Below are positions 1 through 8,604 of a stretch of 49,574 nt of DNA, piece after piece. Source of the DNA: an uncultured Bacteroidota bacterium (GTDB lineage: Bacteria > Bacteroidota > Bacteroidia > Bacteroidales > P3); assembly GCA_902790215.1 (NCBI GenBank), contig CADAQX010000014.1, forward strand, positions 1 through 49,574, in the 5' to 3' direction. The notes beneath the pieces were generated by a model. It had not been told where the DNA came from. It worked only from the letters and a program-made list of their open reading frames with translations, and made no database searches. The translations under genes and the position numbers were made by a program. The stretch's first letter is position 1. Every line of letters starts with the position of its first letter.

Positions 1-1025
1 AGGCGGCACACCAGCAGGCTGTGGTCGCGCAAGGCCACAAGGCAATGCTCCATACCCTGCACGACGGCTTCATAGCCGGGCTCGATGTTGACGACGCTGC
101 AACGGGTATCCTCCAGCACAGCGTGTCCGCTGACGGCATTCTGGGCGGCGTCGTGGGCGGCGTGCTCATAGAGGGAACCCCAGGTGCCGATGTCGCTCCA
201 GCCAAAGTCGGCAGGAATGGTGAAGCGGTTGGGAGATCGCTCCATCACGCCGTAGTCGATGCTGATGTTCTCGCATTGCGCAAACATGCCGTCGATGAAG
301 GCCTGCTCCTTCTCGGTGCCGAAGAGGCTGCGCCCTTGGTCGAAGAGCTGCTCCATAGCGGGCAGGTAATCGTGGTAGGCATTGCGGATTCCCTGCAGCG
401 ACCACACGAAGATGCCGGCGTTCCACAAGTAGCGGCCGGCGGCGAGGTATTGCTTGGCAGTCTCCAGATCGGGCTTCTCCCTAAAGTTGACCACAGGCAG
501 CACCTCCGCTTTGGCTGTTGCCGCCGAGGGGTCGCTCACCTCGATGTAGCCGTAGCCCGTCTCGGGACGTGAGGGCTTGATGCCGATGGTGAGGAGGGCG
601 TCGCAGTGGGCGGGGTCTTCCACGAAGTCCATACCCAAGCGGATGATGCGCTGAAACTCCACCTCGTTGGTGACGAGATGGTCGGCGGGTGTCACCACGA
701 TAGAGGCTTCGGGGGTGCGCGAAAGGATGCGGTAGTTGGCGTAGGCGATGCAGGGCGCGGTGTTGCGGCGCATGGGCTCGCACAGCACCTGATCGGGCTT
801 CAATTCGGGCAGGTGCTCCAGCACCAAAGCCTTGTAGGCGGCGTTGGTCACCACCAGGAAGTTCTCGGCGGGGACGACGGGCAGGAACCGCTCGAAGGTG
901 GAGCGGATAAAGCTCTTGCCTGTCCCCAGGATGTCGAGGAACTGCTTGGGATAGTTATTCTTGCTTAAAGGCCAGAAACGGCTGCCTATGCCGCCGGCCA
1001 TGATGATGCAGTAACGGTTGTTCAT
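1..1025 (-). CDS. manC: Mannose-1-phosphate guanylyltransferase (3' end cut off by window edge)
   Basis: Makes GDP-mannose from mannose-1-phosphate and GTP, a cytoplasmic precursor for surface glycans. The reverse strand from the ATG at 1025 reads MNNRYCIIMAGGIGSRFWPL followed by PKQFL, the nucleotidyltransferase pyrophosphorylase signature. Later comes CEPMRRNTAPCIAYA, then VVTPADHLV with the metal-binding Asp, a GYGYIE substrate loop, FREKPD, and NAGIFVW, all in the order expected for the family. About 341 codons are visible and the frame is still open at base 1, so only the C-terminal end is missing. It starts 48 bp after the trpS stop with no promoter seen in between, so it is probably transcribed with trpS. 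A bifunctional form with a C-terminal isomerase domain cannot be excluded. Confidence 0.93.
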   Translation of the reverse strand, partial: MNNRYCIIMAGGIGSRFWPLSKNNYPKQFLDILGTGKSFIRSTFERFLPVVPAENFLVVTNAAYKALVLEHLPELKPDQVLCEPMRRNTAPCIAYANYRILSRTPEASIVVTPADHLVTNEVEFQRIIRLGMDFVEDPAHCDALLTIGIKPSRPETGYGYIEVSDPSAATAKAEVLPVVNFREKPDLETAKQYLAAGRYLWNAGIFVWSLQGIRNAYHDYLPAMEQLFDQGRSLFGTEKEQAFIDGMFAQCENISIDYGVMERSPNRFTIPADFGWSDIGTWGSLYEHAAHDAAQNAVSGHAVLEDTRCSVVNIEPGYEAVVQGMEHCLVALRDHSLLVCR

Positions 1026-1073
1026 GGTTATTTGTTATAGAGATTATAGATGCAATAGAGGGTATAGGGGTAA

Positions 1074-2084
1074 TTAGTTTCTGTAGCCGATTACGTGACG
1101 GACCTCGTGGATGGTCTTGCGGGCGCTCTCGCGGGCTTTCTCGGCTCCTTGGTTCATCACCTTGCGCAGGTAGTCCTCGTTGGCCGACAGCTCCTCTATG
1201 CGGGCGCGGAATGGCTCGGTGAAGGCCACCATATCCTCGGCCAGCTGCTTCTTCATGTCGCCGTAGCGTATCTGGCAGCGGTTGTAGAGGTCGTCGAAGT
1301 ACTCGACGGTGTCGGGTGTGGACACCACACGCATAAGGGTGAAAAGGTTCTCAATCTCGACCGGCTTGGTCTGGTTCATTTCCGTGGGGCCGCTGTCGGT
1401 CTTGGCACGCATAATCTTCTTGCGGATAGACTTGGGGTCCTCGTTCAGGAAGATGGCATTGCCCTCGCCCTCGCTCTTGCCCATCTTGCCGCTGCCGTCG
1501 AGACCGGGAATTTTTACCAGCTGGCTGCCGAAGTTGAAAGCCTGGGGCAGCGGGAACACTTCGCTCTTGTACATATTGTTGAACCGCTGGGCAAAGGTGC
1601 GCGTCATTTCGAGATGCTGCTCCTGGTCTTTGCCCACGGGCACCTTGGTGGCTTTGTGTATCAGGATGTCGGCGGCCATGAGCGTGGGGTAGGTCAGCAG
1701 GCCGGCATTGACGTTGTTGGGGTTCTGGCGCACCTTGTCCTTGAACGAGGTGACGCGCTCCAGCTCGCCCAGGTAGGCGTTCATGTTGAAGAAGAGATAG
1801 AGCTCGATGGTTTCGGGCAGGTCGCTCTGCAGGTAGATGGTGGCCTTTTCGGGGTCGAGGCCGCAAGCCAGATACTGCACAAGGATCTGCCGGGCGTTGC
1901 CGTAGAGGTCGTCGGGTGTGGGGTGCGTGGTGAGCGAATGGTAATCGGCTATGAAGAAATAGCAGTCGTGCTCGTCCTGCATCTTGACAAAGTTGCGCAA
2001 AGCGCCGAAATAATTGCCCAGATGCAGGTTGCCCGTCGGGCGGATGCCGCTGCATACAATCTCGCGTTTGATGGTATCAGACAT
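1074..2084 (-). CDS. trpS: Tryptophan--tRNA ligase
   Basis: Class I aminoacyl-tRNA synthetase that charges tRNA-Trp. The 336-residue length is normal for bacterial TrpRS. The N-terminus has GIRPTGNLHLGNYFGAL, holding the HIGH-type motif (HLGN), and the KMSKS loop appears as GSGKMGKSEG near residue 200. The fold-specific stretch YPTLMAADIL lies between them. The start at 2084 follows the only nearby Bacteroidota -7 element. manC follows 48 bp downstream on the same strand. Confidence 0.97.
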   Translation of the reverse strand: MSDTIKREIVCSGIRPTGNLHLGNYFGALRNFVKMQDEHDCYFFIADYHSLTTHPTPDDLYGNARQILVQYLACGLDPEKATIYLQSDLPETIELYLFFNMNAYLGELERVTSFKDKVRQNPNNVNAGLLTYPTLMAADILIHKATKVPVGKDQEQHLEMTRTFAQRFNNMYKSEVFPLPQAFNFGSQLVKIPGLDGSGKMGKSEGEGNAIFLNEDPKSIRKKIMRAKTDSGPTEMNQTKPVEIENLFTLMRVVSTPDTVEYFDDLYNRCQIRYGDMKKQLAEDMVAFTEPFRARIEELSANEDYLRKVMNQGAEKARESARKTIHEVRHVIGYRN

Positions 2085-2151
2085 AGATTAGAACAAATAA
2101 TTATATCAATACTAAATAAATATCCGCAGGATGCCTCCTGACGGAGAAATG

Positions 2152-2159
2152 CAAAGATA
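2152..2159 (-). promoter_or_regulatory. Bacteroidota -7 promoter element for trpS
   Basis: The minus strand reads TATCTTTG, matching TAnnTTTG, about 68 bp upstream of the trpS start. A clean -33 TTTG was not identified. Assignment is by motif and position only. Confidence 0.6.
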
Positions 2160-2204
2160 CGAAAAAAACTCGACCTAAGAAGAAAAACAGCAAGGACCAT
2201 ATAC

Positions 2205-2240
2205 AAAAAAAATAGAGTCGACTATTGTCGACCCTACTCT
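2205..2240 (-). terminator. Rho-independent terminator of the small lipoprotein gene
   Basis: On the minus strand a hairpin with arms GTCGAC and GTCGAC around AATA, extended by AGAG/TCT pairing with a small bulge, is followed by a run of eight T. It lies 20 bp after the stop of the gene at 2261-2446 and before the trpS promoter. Confidence 0.8.
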
Positions 2241-2260
2241 TTTTCGGTTGTGTGTCCTGA

Positions 2261-2446
2261 TTATTCAGCAACTTCAGCAGCAACCTCTTCAACAACGGCC
2301 TCAACGGCGTTGGTGTCAACGACGGGCTCTTCAACCATCTCCTCAACAGCGGGAGTATCGATGGTCTCTTCAGTAGCGGGGGTGTTGTTGCAAGCTGCGA
2401 AGGCGAACATACCGGCGACAGCCATAAGGAACATTACTTTTTTCAT
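2261..2446 (-). CDS. Small acidic lipoprotein (61 aa), function unknown
   Basis: Begins MKKVMFLMAVAGMFAFAAC, a lipoprotein signal peptide with the lipobox ending at Cys19. The 42-residue mature part is nearly all Ala, Val, Glu, Pro and Thr, with repeated EE-V-A patterns such as VEEMVEEPVVD and VEEVAAEVAE, strongly acidic and without Cys or aromatic residues. It is therefore probably a disordered, periplasm-facing or surface-tethered peptide. It has its own promoter and terminator, so it is a real monocistronic gene despite its size. Similar tiny Ala/Glu-rich lipoproteins occur in Bacteroidales genomes, but no function is known to me. Confidence 0.8.
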   Translation of the reverse strand: MKKVMFLMAVAGMFAFAACNNTPATEETIDTPAVEEMVEEPVVDTNAVEAVVEEVAAEVAE

Positions 2447-2528
2447 CTTTTTGATTTTTTTAAAGTTATCTTTACTAGTTAATTAATTTGCTTGTTTTTG
2501 ACGAAACTTTTGTGTTTCAAATCGGGTG

Positions 2529-2536
2529 CAAAAGTA
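2529..2536 (-). promoter_or_regulatory. -7 promoter element for the small lipoprotein gene
   Basis: The minus strand reads TACTTTTG, a match to TAnnTTTG, about 83 bp upstream of the start codon at 2446. The rest of 2447-2712 is AT-rich with no other feature seen. Confidence 0.55.
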
Positions 2537-2712
2537 ATACATTTTCCAAGACTAAGAAGAAAAAAAATGTCAAAAAATCTTAACGCCTGTCCAAAATGTT
2601 AAAATTCACATTGTTAAAATTTGGCTCATACCCCTCTTTGACCTCTTTTTTTCTTGAAATTCAGTCAATTTTAAATGCTAAAAACTGTGAAAATAACTCT
2701 TTTATTCTCCAT

Positions 2713-3300
2713 TTACGGAAGCGGAACAAGGCCGTTGAAACCCATAAAAGCCATAGCCAGGATTCCGGCGGTGACCAGTGCGATGGGCACACCCTTCATG
2801 CCCTTGGGCACACCCGTCAGCTCCATCTGCTCGCGGATGCCGGCAAAGATGACCAATGCCAGCGTGAAGCCCACGGCAATGCTGGCGGCATACACCACGC
2901 TCTCCAGCAGGTTCATATTCTTTTGGATTACCAGAATGGCAACGCCAAGCACAGCGCAGTTGGTGGTAATCAGCGGCAGGAAGACACCCAGTGTTTGATA
3001 CAAGGCAGGGGCAATCTTCTTGAGGATAATCTCCACCATCTGGACCAAACCGGCTATGACAAGGATATAAGCAATGGTTTGCAGGTATCCGAGATTGAGC
3101 GGCACAAGAATATAGTAATAGATAAGGTAAGTGACCAGCGTGGCCAGCAGCATGACGAAAAGCACTGCACCACCCATGCCGATGGAACTCTTGACATCTT
3201 TGGATACACCCAGGAAAGGACAGATGCCGAGGAACTGTGCCAACACTACGTTGTTAACGAAGATGGCACCGATAATCAAAGCAAAGATATTGATACCCAT
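2713..3300 (-). CDS. rnfA: Electron transport complex subunit RnfA
   Basis: Integral membrane subunit of the Rnf complex, which couples ferredoxin:NAD+ oxidoreduction to ion translocation. The 195 residues give six hydrophobic segments and the diagnostic stretches FVNNVVLAQFLGICPFLGVS near the N-terminus and LGVFLPLITTNCAVLGVA in the middle, both with the conserved Cys that hold an Fe-S centre in RnfA/NqrE proteins. FMGFNGLVPLP at the C-terminus matches RnfA better than NqrE. It stands alone: the genes on both sides are unrelated, it has its own promoter, and no rnfBCDGE genes are in the window, although rnfA usually ends the rnf operon. Confidence 0.93.
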   Translation of the reverse strand: MGINIFALIIGAIFVNNVVLAQFLGICPFLGVSKDVKSSIGMGGAVLFVMLLATLVTYLIYYYILVPLNLGYLQTIAYILVIAGLVQMVEIILKKIAPALYQTLGVFLPLITTNCAVLGVAILVIQKNMNLLESVVYAASIAVGFTLALVIFAGIREQMELTGVPKGMKGVPIALVTAGILAMAFMGFNGLVPLP

Positions 3301-3347
3301 AGTATTATTAGATATTAATTTACAATTTTATTAATATTTTCAAATTG

Positions 3348-3355
3348 CAAATATA
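3348..3355 (-). promoter_or_regulatory. -7 promoter element for rnfA
   Basis: TATATTTG on the minus strand, 48 bp upstream of the rnfA start, within an AT-rich stretch. Supports separate transcription of rnfA. Confidence 0.6.
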
Positions 3356-3459
3356 CACTTTTTTTTTAAAATGAATGGCTTTTCGCCCCAAAAGTGGTTT
3401 ATTTTTTTACTTTTTCACCTTATCGGCAGCCGACCCTCGACCCCAGCCCTTGGAGCGTT

Positions 3460-3518
3460 CGCTGTAGCTCCAGTGTGCCTTCGCTCTGCCTTCGCTCTAC
3501 CTTCGCTCCCGGAGGCGG
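3460..3518. repeat. Dispersed intergenic repeat B, copy 1
   Basis: About 59 bp nearly identical, in the same orientation, to 37976-38033. Both read CGCTGTAG, then TCCAGTGTGCCTTCGCTC, then repeated CCTTCGCTCT-like heptamers and a GAGGCG end. No gene is visible here; 3301-3713 holds only this repeat, the rnfA promoter and the 30-bp repeat at 3592. Confidence 0.75.
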
Positions 3519-3591
3519 ACAAAAAGCGACCCCAAAAGGGCTCCACAGCGAAGCAACCCCGACCCCCAAACCCGCTTGTCAGTCGAAGACC

Positions 3592-3621
3592 GACCGTTAC
3601 GCGTTACAGTGTAACAGTTCG
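3592..3621 (+). repeat. 30-bp intergenic repeat A, T-type unit
   Basis: Reads GACCGTTACGCGTTACAGTG then TAACAGTTCG. It contains the dyad GTTACA-G-TGTAAC. Same unit at 5197, 15028 and, as a variant, at 5292, 14916 and 18259. Short open frames over it are not genes. Confidence 0.85.
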
Positions 3622-3713
3622 AAAAACATTCCCTCTATTGCCAAAGAATCCCATGCGTTTGAGGGTGTCATGGCCTTTCAGGTTGGGCAGTTGCTGCAGG
3701 TATTGTTTGCGGA

Positions 3714-4964
3714 CTATAAGAGCCCGCTGTTAAGCCAAGGCTGCAAAAGCCAATCGACCACGTTCAGTTTTCTAATTCCATCATAGACGGGGTTAAAGTC
3801 GTTGTCTGTTGTCAACAGGTATTTGGGATTGGAGTCTTTGATAGCTCTAAGCGAGGCAAGTTCCCTCTCCAATGTCTCAGGACTCTCCGTTGTCCAAGCC
3901 ACTTGATAATAGGATGTATAACCGTCGTTATCAGTGACGACAAAGTCAACTTCAAGATTGTTGCGCTTGCCGATGAACACATCTTTGTTACGTCGGACAA
4001 GCTCAAGGTAAACCATATTTTCAAGCCAATGTGAACGGTCTTTTAGAACCTTTTTCTTAAGCCGTACTTTAGCAAAACAGGGATCGACCACATAATATTT
4101 GTTCAATGTTTGGAGCAGTCCTTTCCCTTGTATCTCATAACGTGGCACTTTGTAAATGAGGTAGGCATCGCACATTGCATCTAAATACTTGGCAACGGTT
4201 TGCTTGTCAATCACAGTGCCGTTGGAACGCATTGTGTCGGATATAGAACGTGGCGAAACGTATGAGCCCACCGAGTCGAAGATGAAATCAAGTATTTTGT
4301 TGAAGTCGTGTTTGTTGGTTATATTCAGTCGTTGGAAAATGTCTTTCTCTACAATGGTTTTCAGAATGCTGTCAGCAAACATGTCAGCCTGTTTCTCCCC
4401 AATCTGTAGTTGCTTAACATACTCAGGTACACCTCCGTAATGTATAAAATTCGCCAAAGTTTCATTATTTGATAAGTTTGGCGATTTTAAATGTACAAAA
4501 TCGTTGTATTCAATAAATTGAAGCGGAAGAAGATTGATTTCCACATAACGTCCGGTCAACAATGTGGCCAACTCACCGGAGAGCATGTAGGCATTTGAAC
4601 CTGTTATGTAGATGTCAACATTGGGCTTGATATAGAGACTATCGACAAGCCGTTGGAACTCTTTGATATTCTGAATCTCATCCAAAAAGATATAGTTTGC
4701 TTTGTCTTCGACCAGCAGATTCTTGATATGGGCGTGAATCTGGTAGATGTCGCCAAGAGCCAACGTGTCAAGATCCTCAAAGTTGTAGAATTGTATCTGT
4801 TCTTTTTGTACCCCATTACGAATCAGTTCATCGGCAAACATCATCAGTAATGTTGACTTCCCACAACGTCGCACCCCTGAAATCACCTTGATAATATTCT
4901 GGTCTTTCAGATTGCGAAGCTGTTGCATGTATTGTTTGCGGTTTATGAGGTTTTGTTGTTGCAT
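3714..4964 (-). CDS. AAA-type ATPase with DUF4143 C-terminal domain
   Basis: 416 residues. Walker A is GVRRCGKSTLL near residue 30, Walker B is YIFLDEIQN near residue 95, and sensor-type SNAYMLSGELATLLTGR follows. The C-terminal half fits DUF4143, including a PD-(D/E)XK-like stretch LEVDFVV near residue 340. Members are widespread in Bacteroidales, often variable between strains, and their physiological role is not established. Some sit beside toxin-antitoxin or defence genes, as here. Monocistronic: the nearest -7 element is at 5145 and repeats lie on both sides. Confident on family, not on function. Confidence 0.9.
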   Translation of the reverse strand: MQQQNLINRKQYMQQLRNLKDQNIIKVISGVRRCGKSTLLMMFADELIRNGVQKEQIQFYNFEDLDTLALGDIYQIHAHIKNLLVEDKANYIFLDEIQNIKEFQRLVDSLYIKPNVDIYITGSNAYMLSGELATLLTGRYVEINLLPLQFIEYNDFVHLKSPNLSNNETLANFIHYGGVPEYVKQLQIGEKQADMFADSILKTIVEKDIFQRLNITNKHDFNKILDFIFDSVGSYVSPRSISDTMRSNGTVIDKQTVAKYLDAMCDAYLIYKVPRYEIQGKGLLQTLNKYYVVDPCFAKVRLKKKVLKDRSHWLENMVYLELVRRNKDVFIGKRNNLEVDFVVTDNDGYTSYYQVAWTTESPETLERELASLRAIKDSNPKYLLTTDNDFNPVYDGIRKLNVVDWLLQPWLNSGLL

Positions 4965-5144
4965 TATGTATTTTGCAGAGTTTTTGTATTGGGTTATTTG
5001 TAGTCATGTCACGTCTCTTGGCGTTCTAACATTTTAGATTACGCAGTTGCAATATTTATTACCTGCGTTTTATGAGAAATCATGTGTCTATTTTAATCTC
5101 CATGTATTCGATTTTTGTGTCATTAGTGACAGTTTTATCGAATG

Positions 5145-5152
5145 CAAAAGTA
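5145..5152 (-). promoter_or_regulatory. -7 promoter element for the DUF4143 ATPase gene
   Basis: TACTTTTG on the minus strand, about 180 bp upstream of the start at 4964. The long AT-rich leader (4965-5144) shows no gene. Confidence 0.5.
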
Positions 5153-5196
5153 CAAAAAGAATTTTAAACGTAAACACTTTTTTTGAAAAAAATCAC

Positions 5197-5321
5197 GACC
5201 GTTACGCGTTACAGTGTAACAGTTCGGATTTGACGACAACCGCATCAGGAAAAAGCATAAAAACTGTCAACCAAATCAGGAAAAGACAACCAACCGCTAC
5301 ACGCTACAGTGCTACAGTTCG
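5197..5321 (+). repeat. Two-unit repeat A block at the downstream edge of the restriction operon
   Basis: A T-type unit at 5197-5226 and a C-type unit at 5292-5321 (core GCTACAGTGCTACAGTTCG) flank a spacer of about 65 bp containing CGACAACCGCATCAGGAAAA and ACTGTCAACCAA. The same spacer and both unit types recur in the same orientation at 14916-15057, with the unit order swapped. The two blocks enclose the operon at 5383-14506. Confidence 0.85.
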
Positions 5322-5382
5322 ATATTCATAACATCATGTAACGTGTGACTATGCATTATTACAACCTTTGGCAGCAGGCCGC

Positions 5383-8300
5383 CTATGCTAATATTTTATT
5401 GAAAAGGACATCGATATAGCTGCTGTCAGTTTGGAAGATAATATGGTTGTCATAGAATTTCTCTTTTGTACCCCACCAGGTTAATTGGTTGTATGGAGTG
5501 TTGGAAATGATGTAACTGTCTAGGTTAATATCCTTATCTCCTAACAAGGGCTGCACTTCGGTCTTCAGCTGATTGTAGAGCTGTATCTTAGGGTCTTGCA
5601 GCCCTTTAAGGTTACGTATGCCCTTGGGGTCAATGAAGATTACGTGTTGCTTTTCTCCCTCGTTCACCCAAAGGATAAAGTCGGGATAGAATCCGCTGGA
5701 TTCAAAGAAACCTATTCCCTTGCGGCTCTCATTGCGTAGCAGATATAGTTCCTTGCCTTGCAAGGTGTCACCTTTATGCTCTTCGTAGTATTTACGAATG
5801 TCATTCACAAAAGTTATTTCTCCCACATTCAATGCCACAGGCGATATCTTCACCAAAGGCTCGTTGGTGTTTTCGTCGAGAAACAGTTTCTTGCCATTTG
5901 CATCTTTATCTTTCAGGCAAAGTATGGGGTAGAACAGATGACGGTCGAAGCGCATGGCATACATCCATTTGCCGTTGATTTGGAAATCGCTTTCCAGTTT
6001 TTCAGATTTGATGGCTTCTCTTAACTCATTCAGTTTCTCTATCCACTCTTTTTGGTCGTTGCGTACCTCTACGGTGTATTCTTCGAAGAAATTGGGGTCG
6101 TTGGGCGTCAGCCAAACAGTTTCTAAGTATTCTGACTCCCAACGGCTTTTGCTACGCTTGTAGGCTCTATCGATATAGGCTCGCAACAAGGCGATGGTGA
6201 TCTCTTCCCATCTTGTTACGTCGCGGCCATAATCGTGGAATTCCAGATCTGCTTTTTCAATGGATAGCTCGTACCATGTGGGCGACATCATCAACCTTTT
6301 CAGCAAATCCACATCGATTTCCATATTGTACCAGCTCCGCTCATTCTTCATCTGCTCTATGGCAAAGAAGATTCGGTTCCAGTCAAGCAGGCTGAGATGA
6401 GCAGGACTAAGTGTATACGTGCTGCTCTCTGCAGCGGTACTTGATTCACGCTGTCCTGTACTCCACATGGCTTCCACCTTGGGCAGCCAATCCACCTTCA
6501 CCATAATGTTGTCCTTCATCTCGTCCAAACGTACCGTTACTGCCTTCTTGAAGTCATACCCATCTTTCAACCTCACCACCTTCAGTTTCTTGTCGCCAAG
6601 CAGATTGACCGTCGGTATCTTTACCGTTGTGTAGCTCTCTTCGTTGGCCGGCAGCCCTTCATCTTCCAGATATTGGCGGAAGGTTTCCATATAGTCGGCT
6701 CTTACGCCGAAAATGTTCAGTGTCTCTATTTCCCGAAGGCCTTTGGGTATTGGGCCGGGATTGTAACTCCCGTCGAGAGCCGAACTGCGTTTCAGCGAGT
6801 AATTGAAACCCTTCAGTCGCACTCCGCGACCGAACAATTGGATGATTTCCGAGCCCTCGCTACGTCCCACGTTCATCAGGCCCATTGCCGACACGCGCCA
6901 GCTGCTCCAGCCCTCGCTGAATTTCTTGGAACCTATCAAAATGTTGATTGGCGAATCTTCTTCGTTGATGCGGCTGAACAACGATGATGTGCCGAATTCC
7001 TTTGTCTCACAATCCAATCCGTTGGCCTCGCACAACTTCACCAACGAGTCACTGTCACCCACATTGATCACCCCGAAATAGTCGGCATTGCCTATCCGAA
7101 GGCCAATCTCTTTGTCGCCTCCCTTCTGCTTGTCAATATGAAGCATTGCCCCCGCATTGCTGTGAAACAACTTCTCTATTACGTTGACGTATGCCTTTTG
7201 GGCAACGGCCTCCTCTTCTCCAATCTTCATACCCTCCTTTATCTTCATAAAACTGTTGGCAAACAGCGAGTATCCACGTGGATTCTTGATGCCGTCTTCC
7301 GGATTCAACAAGCGCCTAATGTATCCCGTGAACTCCTGCTGTCTATCGACAAAGGCTTGAAGGAATAGCAGTATCTGCACAACATCGCTCACCTCCAATC
7401 CCCTGACTTTTCTCACCGCATTCACCGAGCCGCCCACAAAGATGCCCAGCGGTCGCGCTATCAGGAAACGGTTCTTCACCAATGGCGAGGACTCATACAC
7501 CAGCGTCTGCTCGTATAGACTGAGCAGGTAGGCGGTCAGGTACATGTTCAGCAGTTCTTCGTCGTCCCACGTGGCCATATTCATGATACGGTAGTCCTTG
7601 CCGTAGCCATCATTGTAGAAATAACGGTAGCTGTAGTCAAACAGCGTGGCCTTTCCATATTCTCGCAGCAAGGAGTCTCTATTGGCACCTGTCTGTGCGG
7701 CAATGGCCTGCCCAAAGGTGGCAGAGTATTCAAACGAGAAGCCTTCCTGCGTCAGTGTGTTGCGATAGCTTTTCCACACCTCGCCTCCGCTGCCTTTGTG
7801 GCCCTCGTCCACCAGCACCAGGTTGTTGCCTTCGAAACTCTCTACAGCCACCGTTTTGTCGCCGTCTGCATCAGCCAGCTTGTTGATGTCTATCACTTCG
7901 ATGTTGGTGCCAGTCATAAACCCCCCACGTCCATACTTGTTGAACAGCATGGCACTGAAATTAGACTCATTCAGCTCTTTCAAGTGCTGCGCTGAGAGGC
8001 CTTCATTGGGAGTCAGTATTAGTATGCGGTTCAGCTTCTTCGCGTGGTGTTTCTCCGCGTAGTATTGGTACTGCTTGATGTTGATGTGCATCATCAGCGT
8101 CTTTCCTGAGCCTGTGGCGCACCAAAAGGCCAGCTTGTTCAGGTCGTCGTCAGTGAAATCCGGCATCCCGTTCCAAGTCTCAGTGCGCATATTGAAGTCG
8201 TTGTGCAGGAAGATGTTGATGTCCTCCAACAGCGCTTTGCGGTCGCTGAAGTATCGGTCGAGGTATATCTCCGTGAACAGCAGCGCCAGATACTGGTAGT

Positions 8301-8601
8301 ACTTCCATTGTATCTTCTCTGCACGCCGCTCGTTGATCTCGCGAGTGTGGCGCACGATGTTTTGGTCATAGTCATAGAGTTCCTTCTCTGTGACGTAATA
8401 ACCCACATACAGATGCCCCTTCAGCGCATAGTAGATGTTCGAGGTACCCTCGTCGTCCACCCCTTCCAATGCGGGGTCTTTCAGGTCGCGGCTCAACGCC
8501 TCAAGGTCATTGCACCCCAAGAGACGCAGGATGTATTTGTGCAGCACCAGCGCCTCTTGCAGGCGCGCAGGCCGTCTGGTCGTAGTTCTTCCTCTTGGCA
8601 T
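5383..8601 (-). CDS. Res-like DEAD/DEAH helicase with C-terminal PD-(D/E)XK nuclease (type III-like restriction subunit)
   Basis: 1072 residues, third gene of the operon. Walker A CATGSGKTLM lies at residues 161-170, motif II is DEGH at 265-268, motif III is SATFG at 293-297 and motif VI is QLFGRGVRLKG near 605-615, the superfamily 2 pattern of type III Res subunits. Near the C-terminus, PDF at 973-975 followed by IDPKG at 990-994 gives a PD...DxK nuclease site typical of type III restriction enzymes. Predicted role: ATP-dependent translocation and cleavage of unmodified DNA together with the methyltransferase encoded just upstream. Only 3 bp separate its ATG (8601) from the methyltransferase stop, so translation is probably coupled. 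The frame is intact. Whether cleavage needs the SNF2 partner is unknown. Confidence 0.9.
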   Translation of the reverse strand: MPRGRTTTRRPARLQEALVLHKYILRLLGCNDLEALSRDLKDPALEGVDDEGTSNIYYALKGHLYVGYYVTEKELYDYDQNIVRHTREINERRAEKIQWKYYQYLALLFTEIYLDRYFSDRKALLEDINIFLHNDFNMRTETWNGMPDFTDDDLNKLAFWCATGSGKTLMMHINIKQYQYYAEKHHAKKLNRILILTPNEGLSAQHLKELNESNFSAMLFNKYGRGGFMTGTNIEVIDINKLADADGDKTVAVESFEGNNLVLVDEGHKGSGGEVWKSYRNTLTQEGFSFEYSATFGQAIAAQTGANRDSLLREYGKATLFDYSYRYFYNDGYGKDYRIMNMATWDDEELLNMYLTAYLLSLYEQTLVYESSPLVKNRFLIARPLGIFVGGSVNAVRKVRGLEVSDVVQILLFLQAFVDRQQEFTGYIRRLLNPEDGIKNPRGYSLFANSFMKIKEGMKIGEEEAVAQKAYVNVIEKLFHSNAGAMLHIDKQKGGDKEIGLRIGNADYFGVINVGDSDSLVKLCEANGLDCETKEFGTSSLFSRINEEDSPINILIGSKKFSEGWSSWRVSAMGLMNVGRSEGSEIIQLFGRGVRLKGFNYSLKRSSALDGSYNPGPIPKGLREIETLNIFGVRADYMETFRQYLEDEGLPANEESYTTVKIPTVNLLGDKKLKVVRLKDGYDFKKAVTVRLDEMKDNIMVKVDWLPKVEAMWSTGQRESSTAAESSTYTLSPAHLSLLDWNRIFFAIEQMKNERSWYNMEIDVDLLKRLMMSPTWYELSIEKADLEFHDYGRDVTRWEEITIALLRAYIDRAYKRSKSRWESEYLETVWLTPNDPNFFEEYTVEVRNDQKEWIEKLNELREAIKSEKLESDFQINGKWMYAMRFDRHLFYPILCLKDKDANGKKLFLDENTNEPLVKISPVALNVGEITFVNDIRKYYEEHKGDTLQGKELYLLRNESRKGIGFFESSGFYPDFILWVNEGEKQHVIFIDPKGIRNLKGLQDPKIQLYNQLKTEVQPLLGDKDINLDSYIISNTPYNQLTWWGTKEKFYDNHIIFQTDSSYIDVLFNKILA

Positions 8602-8604
8602 GGC

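Noticed and set aside
2713-3300. nqrE instead of rnfA
   Set aside because: The C-terminal end and the length fit RnfA better, and no nqr genes are adjacent.
3371-3786. Two overlapping open frames over repeats A and B
   Set aside because: They run through dispersed intergenic repeats, and the repeat-encoded peptide recurs in different frames, so they are not genes.
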